From: Sulfolobaceae archaeon
Lineage (GTDB): Archaea > Thermoproteota > Thermoprotei_A > Sulfolobales > Sulfolobaceae
Assembly: GCA_028277025.1 (NCBI GenBank)
Contig: JAPYVG010000057.1
Span: 1 to 9,971 of the forward strand
DNA length: 9,971 nucleotides
Direction of reading: 5' to 3'
In this document: piece after piece, positions 6,801-9,971 of the stretch
Numbering within the stretch: position 1 is the first letter of the stretch
Layout: every line of letters starts with the position of its first letter
The notes under the pieces: model-generated
Seen by the model: the letters and a program-made list of their open reading frames with translations, nothing else
Database searches by the model: none
Told to the model about the DNA's origin: nothing
Program-made: the position numbers and the translations under genes

Positions 6801-7150
6801 GCTTTTGTTTACCAATAATAATATTGAATATATTAAATTTAGCATTAAAGAATAAAAAATTATGCTAATAATATATGGATTTGTTCAGCTTACATTAACC
6901 TATTTAGACTGGTTAAATTAATCTACTATTAATAATTTCCTTAAATTTCTAATAATTAGAATAACTAATCAGCCTAAGTCAATTCAATAAACATAGTTTA
7001 TAATATATAATTAAAATAAAGTTATAAGATTAATGTAATTCCCTGGTTTAAAGTATTAGGAGTAGGTAACTAGTTAGATATTTAGCAAGATAACTAAGAG
7101 AATTGGAAAGATGGTTTTTCTATTTTTAGGTAGGATGAAGGAAAAAGATT
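6801..7150. other. Divergent intergenic region, AT-rich
   Basis: No gene was found on either strand. The region separates two divergent promoters and is longer than two core promoters need. It contains an inverted repeat TTAACC/GGTTAA at 6895-6900 and 6911-6916, a 10-bp palindrome TAACTAGTTA at 7067-7076, and further TAACTA copies near 6960 and 7091. These could be regulator sites, but such AT-rich motifs also arise by chance. Confidence 0.35.
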
Positions 7151-7157
7151 TTTATAT
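7151..7157 (+). promoter_or_regulatory. TATA box of the glycosyltransferase operon
   Basis: TTTATAT within a longer T/A run is centred about 30 bp before the ATG at 7184, implying a leaderless message or one with a few leader bases. Confidence 0.55.
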
Positions 7158-7183
7158 CCATTTCGGTTAATGCTAAAACAATA

Positions 7184-8452
7184 ATGTTATTTGAATTATT
7201 GGAGCTAGTTTATATGCTATTTACTCATGAATTTATATATTGGCCGTTTCATTTAATAATATTTCTTATTATAGCTTATGCAACAAGAGGATTTCTAGCT
7301 AAAAAATACAAACCTTACAAAGATGGATTAAGTAGGGATCAAGTTAAGGTCAGTGTAATAATTCCTGAGTACAGAGAAGAGTTATCTATACTAGAAAAGG
7401 CAATAAGAAGTGCAATCTCCAATAAGCCGGACGAAATTATAATAATTTGTGATGATGGTAGAAAAGAAGAGGAACAATTAATTAAAAAACTGCAACAAGA
7501 GTACCCAAGTATCAGAATATCTTTCATTTCTCACGGTAAAAAATTAGGAAAAAGAACTGCTCTAGCATTGGGATGGCTAGTAGCCACTGGAGATATAATA
7601 GTCCAATTAGATAGTGACACCATTATGGAACCTAATACAATTAATGAAATTATAAAACCATTTGCTGATCCTAAAGTGGTTGGTGTACAAGGACATCCAC
7701 TATTATTTAACACTGGCAGTAGACTGTCCTACGTGATGGGACAAACAATAGAACTATCAAGGGATGTAGTATGCAAAATGTTGGATGGATTCTTGGTTGT
7801 AATAGACGGAAAAATTGCTGCGTATAGAAGAGACTTTCTTATCAAAAATATAAAAAACTTTCTAGTAGAATCATGGGGAAAAAGTAAAATAATATTAGCA
7901 GATGATAGAGCGTTAACATATTTAGCTAATGAACAAGGTTACAAAACAGTATATCAATCTACTGCAATTGCTAGATCTGCTGCAGAGCCTACTTTGTCTA
8001 AGTTTATTAACCAGCAACTGAGATGGGCTAGAAGTGGTTATTTGTATCTTATCAAGGATATAAAAACTGGATTATTTTTTAAAGCTCCAAGTAGATATAG
8101 ATTTCAAGAGATAACTTACTTGTTATCGCCAGTATCTTTTACAGCAGCCCTAATTCAAACGTTATTCCTTAATGTGCAAGTAGTAAACATATTTGATGAA
8201 AGCATTCTGCTAAGTACTGGACTAAATATCCCTGTCTTTTTACTATCATTAATGATTTTTTTAATAGGGTTAGGTCTTACTTTTGCCCTTGGAATAGAAT
8301 TAATGAAGTTAGATAAAGAAGAAATTAAAAAGTTAAAAATAAAATTCATCGACATTGTAATTCTAGGTTTAATTGGATTATTCATAATATATCCCATGAC
8401 ACTATATGCTATGTTAACATACAGAAACGTCACAGATTGGTTAACTAGGTGA
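7184..8452 (+). CDS. Membrane glycosyltransferase family 2, processive type
   Basis: A 422-residue GT2 enzyme of the hyaluronan/cellulose/chitin synthase-like group, which adds sugars from nucleotide-sugar donors at the inner face of the membrane and often pushes the growing polymer outward. All hallmarks are visible: VSVIIPEYRE at the start of the GT-A fold (about 57-66), CDDG (89-92) for UDP binding, GKRTAL (122-127), the metal-binding DSD (143-145), an acceptor-side loop with KIAAYRR (210-216), the catalytic Asp in ADDR (239-242) and QQLRW (277-281), the QxxRW signature of processive members. One membrane helix precedes the domain (about 18-34) and about three follow (about 310-330, 349-370, 388-411), roughly matching the family. 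It is first in a two-gene operon and divergent from a sequon-rich surface protein, suggesting exopolysaccharide or surface-glycan synthesis. Sugar donor and product cannot be told from sequence. Confidence 0.88.
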   Translation: MLFELLELVYMLFTHEFIYWPFHLIIFLIIAYATRGFLAKKYKPYKDGLSRDQVKVSVIIPEYREELSILEKAIRSAISNKPDEIIIICDDGRKEEEQLIKKLQQEYPSIRISFISHGKKLGKRTALALGWLVATGDIIVQLDSDTIMEPNTINEIIKPFADPKVVGVQGHPLLFNTGSRLSYVMGQTIELSRDVVCKMLDGFLVVIDGKIAAYRRDFLIKNIKNFLVESWGKSKIILADDRALTYLANEQGYKTVYQSTAIARSAAEPTLSKFINQQLRWARSGYLYLIKDIKTGLFFKAPSRYRFQEITYLLSPVSFTAALIQTLFLNVQVVNIFDESILLSTGLNIPVFLLSLMIFLIGLGLTFALGIELMKLDKEEIKKLKIKFIDIVILGLIGLFIIYPMTLYAMLTYRNVTDWLTR

Positions 8453-8453
8453 T
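8447..8453 (+). promoter_or_regulatory. Ribosome binding site for the zinc-ribbon gene
   Basis: AGGTGAT, complementary to the archaeal 16S rRNA 3' end, overlaps the stop codon of the glycosyltransferase gene and lies 5 bp before the next ATG. It supports translation of the second gene from a shared transcript and fixes its start at 8459. Confidence 0.7.
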
Positions 8454-8458
8454 ATAAA

Positions 8459-9013
8459 ATGGAAGAAAAACCACTTAGATTAGATAAAGAATTAAAATCT
8501 ATAAAAAATAAGCTAAAATATTCTTATCGTACAAAAAAATGTAAATTCTGTGGACATAAAAATCCTCATAATTACATTTATTGTGAAAAATGTTCTAGGC
8601 CACTAACTACTGATCAGGAAAAACATAAGGAATGGTTGATACAAAAATATCTATTACTAATCCTTGAAAAAATAAGTGATTGTCCTGTGATACTAGCCAC
8701 AAGAAGAAAAAGTAAAATAGGTAAAGTGGAGTTTGATTATATCATGGAGATAGCAGATAATAATAAAATCCTGCTATATGTAGTACAAGAGGAAAAAAAG
8801 ATAGCAGATATAGTAAATGAAGTAATAGATTATAACAAGATTAATAAAGAAAAAATAAGGCTAGTATTTCTACATTTATTAGACCAGAGCGGACCAAATA
8901 ATTCAATAATTCCTAGCGTAGACGGTAAAATCATTGAAAATGCCAAAAACTATAACATAGAAATAGAATATTTTGAGATAAATTCCTACGGAAGGAATGA
9001 CCCCCTTGGATAG
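8459..9013 (+). CDS. Zinc-ribbon protein of unknown function
   Basis: A soluble 184-residue protein. Residues 28-45 hold a zinc ribbon, CKFCGHKNPHNYIYCEKC (C-x2-C-x10-C-x2-C), after a short basic N-terminus. The rest is a Lys/Ile-rich alpha/beta domain with the order helix (EWLIQKYLLLILEKI), strand and turn (SKIGKVEFDYIMEIADNN), strand (KILLYVVQEEKK), helix (IADIVNEVIDYNKI), strand (KIRLVFLHLL). That order recalls restriction-endonuclease-like folds, but the expected (D/E)-x-K is not seen at KILLYVVQ, so nuclease activity is not supported. It starts 6 bp after the glycosyltransferase stop with a good ribosome site, so it is cotranscribed and may assist or control that enzyme, or respond to the same signal. 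The C-terminus ends where a convergent gene remnant begins and may be altered by that junction. I do not recognise a named family. Confidence 0.7.
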   Translation: MEEKPLRLDKELKSIKNKLKYSYRTKKCKFCGHKNPHNYIYCEKCSRPLTTDQEKHKEWLIQKYLLLILEKISDCPVILATRRKSKIGKVEFDYIMEIADNNKILLYVVQEEKKIADIVNEVIDYNKINKEKIRLVFLHLLDQSGPNNSIIPSVDGKIIENAKNYNIEIEYFEINSYGRNDPLG

Positions 9014-9316
9014 TATAAAATAGGTTATTAGCCTGAGTATTACCTGTGTTAAGCAGTGTAGCTTCAAATACTAAACTACCGTTATCATATATTACGCTTG
9101 GATTAAGAACATTAATTTTTATGAAACCAGCCAAAACTAAGGAGAAATTTTGAGAATACGAAATTATACCTTAAAAATATTAAACTGAACTGTTAGGAGA
9201 AGGGGAACTATTTGTGAAGTGCTAAGAGGCGAATAAGCTATTAAATTTATTTTAGAGCTCTCATTAGGGAGCAATTGATCTACTGTGAACTGGTTTTCAG
9301 AAATAAACAGCAGTTC
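9014..9316 (-). pseudogene. Remnant of an exported beta-sandwich surface protein
   Basis: Two minus-strand pieces in different frames read as one protein. The first (about 9316 to 9164) gives LLFISENQFTVDQLLPNES, SSKINLIAYSPLSTSQIVP and LLLTVQFNIF. The second (about 9168 down to about 9014) gives YSQNFSLVLAGFIKINVLNP, SVIYDNGSLVFEATLLNTGN and TQANNLFYTI. They join as FNIFKGIISYSQNF if one A is restored near 9170. The LLNTGNTQANNLFYTI strand pair has the N-x-G look of CARDB-like repeats in archaeal S-layer-like proteins, as does the intact surface protein at 4922-6757, though I see no near-identity between them. Start, C-terminus and any anchor are missing, and the remnant runs into the convergent zinc-ribbon gene. 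Limits are approximate. Confidence 0.6.
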
Positions 9317-9731
9317 CGGATTTGTATATATCTTTACTAATTAGTTGGAGATTGTATAGTTTGCATTATTATAAATTTAGAACGATTATAATTCTTAACA
9401 AGAGTAAACCAATAACAATTTTTTGTTGCTCAGGAAAATTTTTATGATTAGAAATTCTAATTTTCTAAAAAATTAGATATTTTCCCTTTCGCTATAAAAT
9501 TTCTAAAGCCAATATCAAATGACATAAAATTCACGGTTTATCTGAAACTGTTGTCAACGGCAACTTTAACGTTCAAAATTTGACAATAAGTAAAAGTTAA
9601 TTTTATTTTATAATAATAAATTATTTACAAGAGGAAAATTTGAAGGCTAACAATTGGATTCCAAACTATTAACTTTATTGCCTAATTTATAATTACGTAA
9701 AATCTAATAATCTAATAACGACCACTATCTT
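9317..9731. other. AT-rich stretch without a clear gene
   Basis: No intact gene was found. A minus-strand stretch at about 9430-9368 reads FPEQQKIVIGLLLLRIIIVL, followed by stops. It resembles a C-terminal membrane anchor and could be debris of another surface-protein gene, but hydrophobic frames are common by chance in such AT-rich DNA. A T-rich hairpin is listed separately. Confidence 0.3.
9456..9477. repeat. AT-rich inverted repeat
   Basis: TCTAATTTT and AAAATTAGA form a perfect 9-bp stem around the loop CTAA. It overlaps a second small inverted repeat, ATTAGAA-A-TTCTAAT (9447-9461). It could be a terminator-like or protein-binding element, or chance in AT-rich sequence. Confidence 0.3.
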
Positions 9732-9857
9732 ATGCGCGTGAGCTCAGAATGGTTTCCGTTAGTGATAGGGACTTTCGCCTTATCTCTTATCTCATGGATG
9801 AACTCAATATTATTTAATAACGTGCTACTTTTCGAAATAGGGAAACAGCAGTTATGA
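9732..9857 (+). CDS. Short hydrophobic ORF, possible gene fragment
   Basis: A 41-codon frame, beginning MRVSSEWFPLVIGTFALSLI and continuing SWMNSILFNNVLLFEIGKQQL, ends at TGA 9855-9857. The hydrophobic core would form one membrane helix. The WFPLVIGTFALSL stretch faintly recalls the first helix of tellurite-resistance/dicarboxylate (TDT) transporters, which would make this a truncated N-terminus, but the match is too short to claim. Sequence after the stop (for example ISEKFLILDVVPLKR in the same frame after a further stop) also looks partly coding, consistent with a broken gene running off the right edge. No well-placed TATA box was seen. Confidence 0.3.
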   Translation: MRVSSEWFPLVIGTFALSLISWMNSILFNNVLLFEIGKQQL

Positions 9858-9971
9858 GAATCTTAGGGAGGTAATACGAAGAAGTCGGTATTAGCGAGAA
9901 GTTTTTAATTTTGGACGTCGTCCCACTGAAAAGATGAAAATGTCAAACCGAAAGGGACAAGTCGAACTGGC

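Noticed and set aside
7339..7713. Minus-strand open frames over the glycosyltransferase; another at 8155-8433.
   Set aside because: Antisense shadows of a gene with all its catalytic motifs intact.
9915..9955. CTGA followed by AGATGAA, resembling D and C' boxes of a C/D guide RNA.
   Set aside because: No matching upstream C box or terminal D box at the right distance.
1..9971. CRISPR array, complete insertion sequence, or replication origin.
   Set aside because: No regularly spaced repeats, no intact transposase and no terminal-repeat pair were found in the window.

Overview
The window is AT-rich archaeal DNA that looks like a crenarchaeote of the order Sulfolobales. The evidence is TATA boxes centred about 25-30 bp upstream of start codons (leaderless mRNAs), a GGTGA-type ribosome site only on an internal operon gene, an N-glycosylation-rich exported protein, a VapBC pair of the type common in Sulfolobales, and a GH38 alpha-mannosidase. 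The genus cannot be fixed from sequence alone.

Left part (1-3300). A GH38 alpha-mannosidase C-terminus enters from the left and is broken by a -1 frameshift in an A-run. A gene-poor stretch follows (498-1119), with a GC-richer island of unknown nature and a possible 18-codon leaderless ORF. Next come two overlapping genes, a SnoaL/NTF2-like protein and an MFS exporter. The exporter runs tail to tail into a minus-strand vapBC locus in which vapB is intact, with its own promoter and an inverted-repeat operator, while vapC keeps only about its first 30 codons.

Middle part (3300-4920). This minus-strand segment is decaying. nagA (N-acetylglucosamine-6-phosphate deacetylase) spans its full length but has three frameshifts, all contractions of short repeats. 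Upstream lies a more degraded M19 (membrane dipeptidase) gene with frameshifts, a nonsense codon, replaced metal ligands and both ends missing.

Right part (4920-9971). A membrane-anchored, sequon-rich ectodomain protein (minus strand) is divergent from a two-gene plus-strand operon: a processive-type family 2 glycosyltransferase with all catalytic motifs, and a zinc-ribbon protein. The operon converges on a frameshifted remnant of a second exported beta-sandwich protein. The last 600 bases are AT-rich, mostly without genes, and end with a 41-codon hydrophobic ORF that may be a gene fragment.

Functionally, the left and middle parts hold remnants of sugar and peptide scavenging next to a small efflux cassette and an orphaned antitoxin. 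The right part looks like a cell-surface module: glycan polymerisation, an accessory zinc protein and glycosylated surface proteins. No tRNA, rRNA, CRISPR array or complete insertion sequence was seen.
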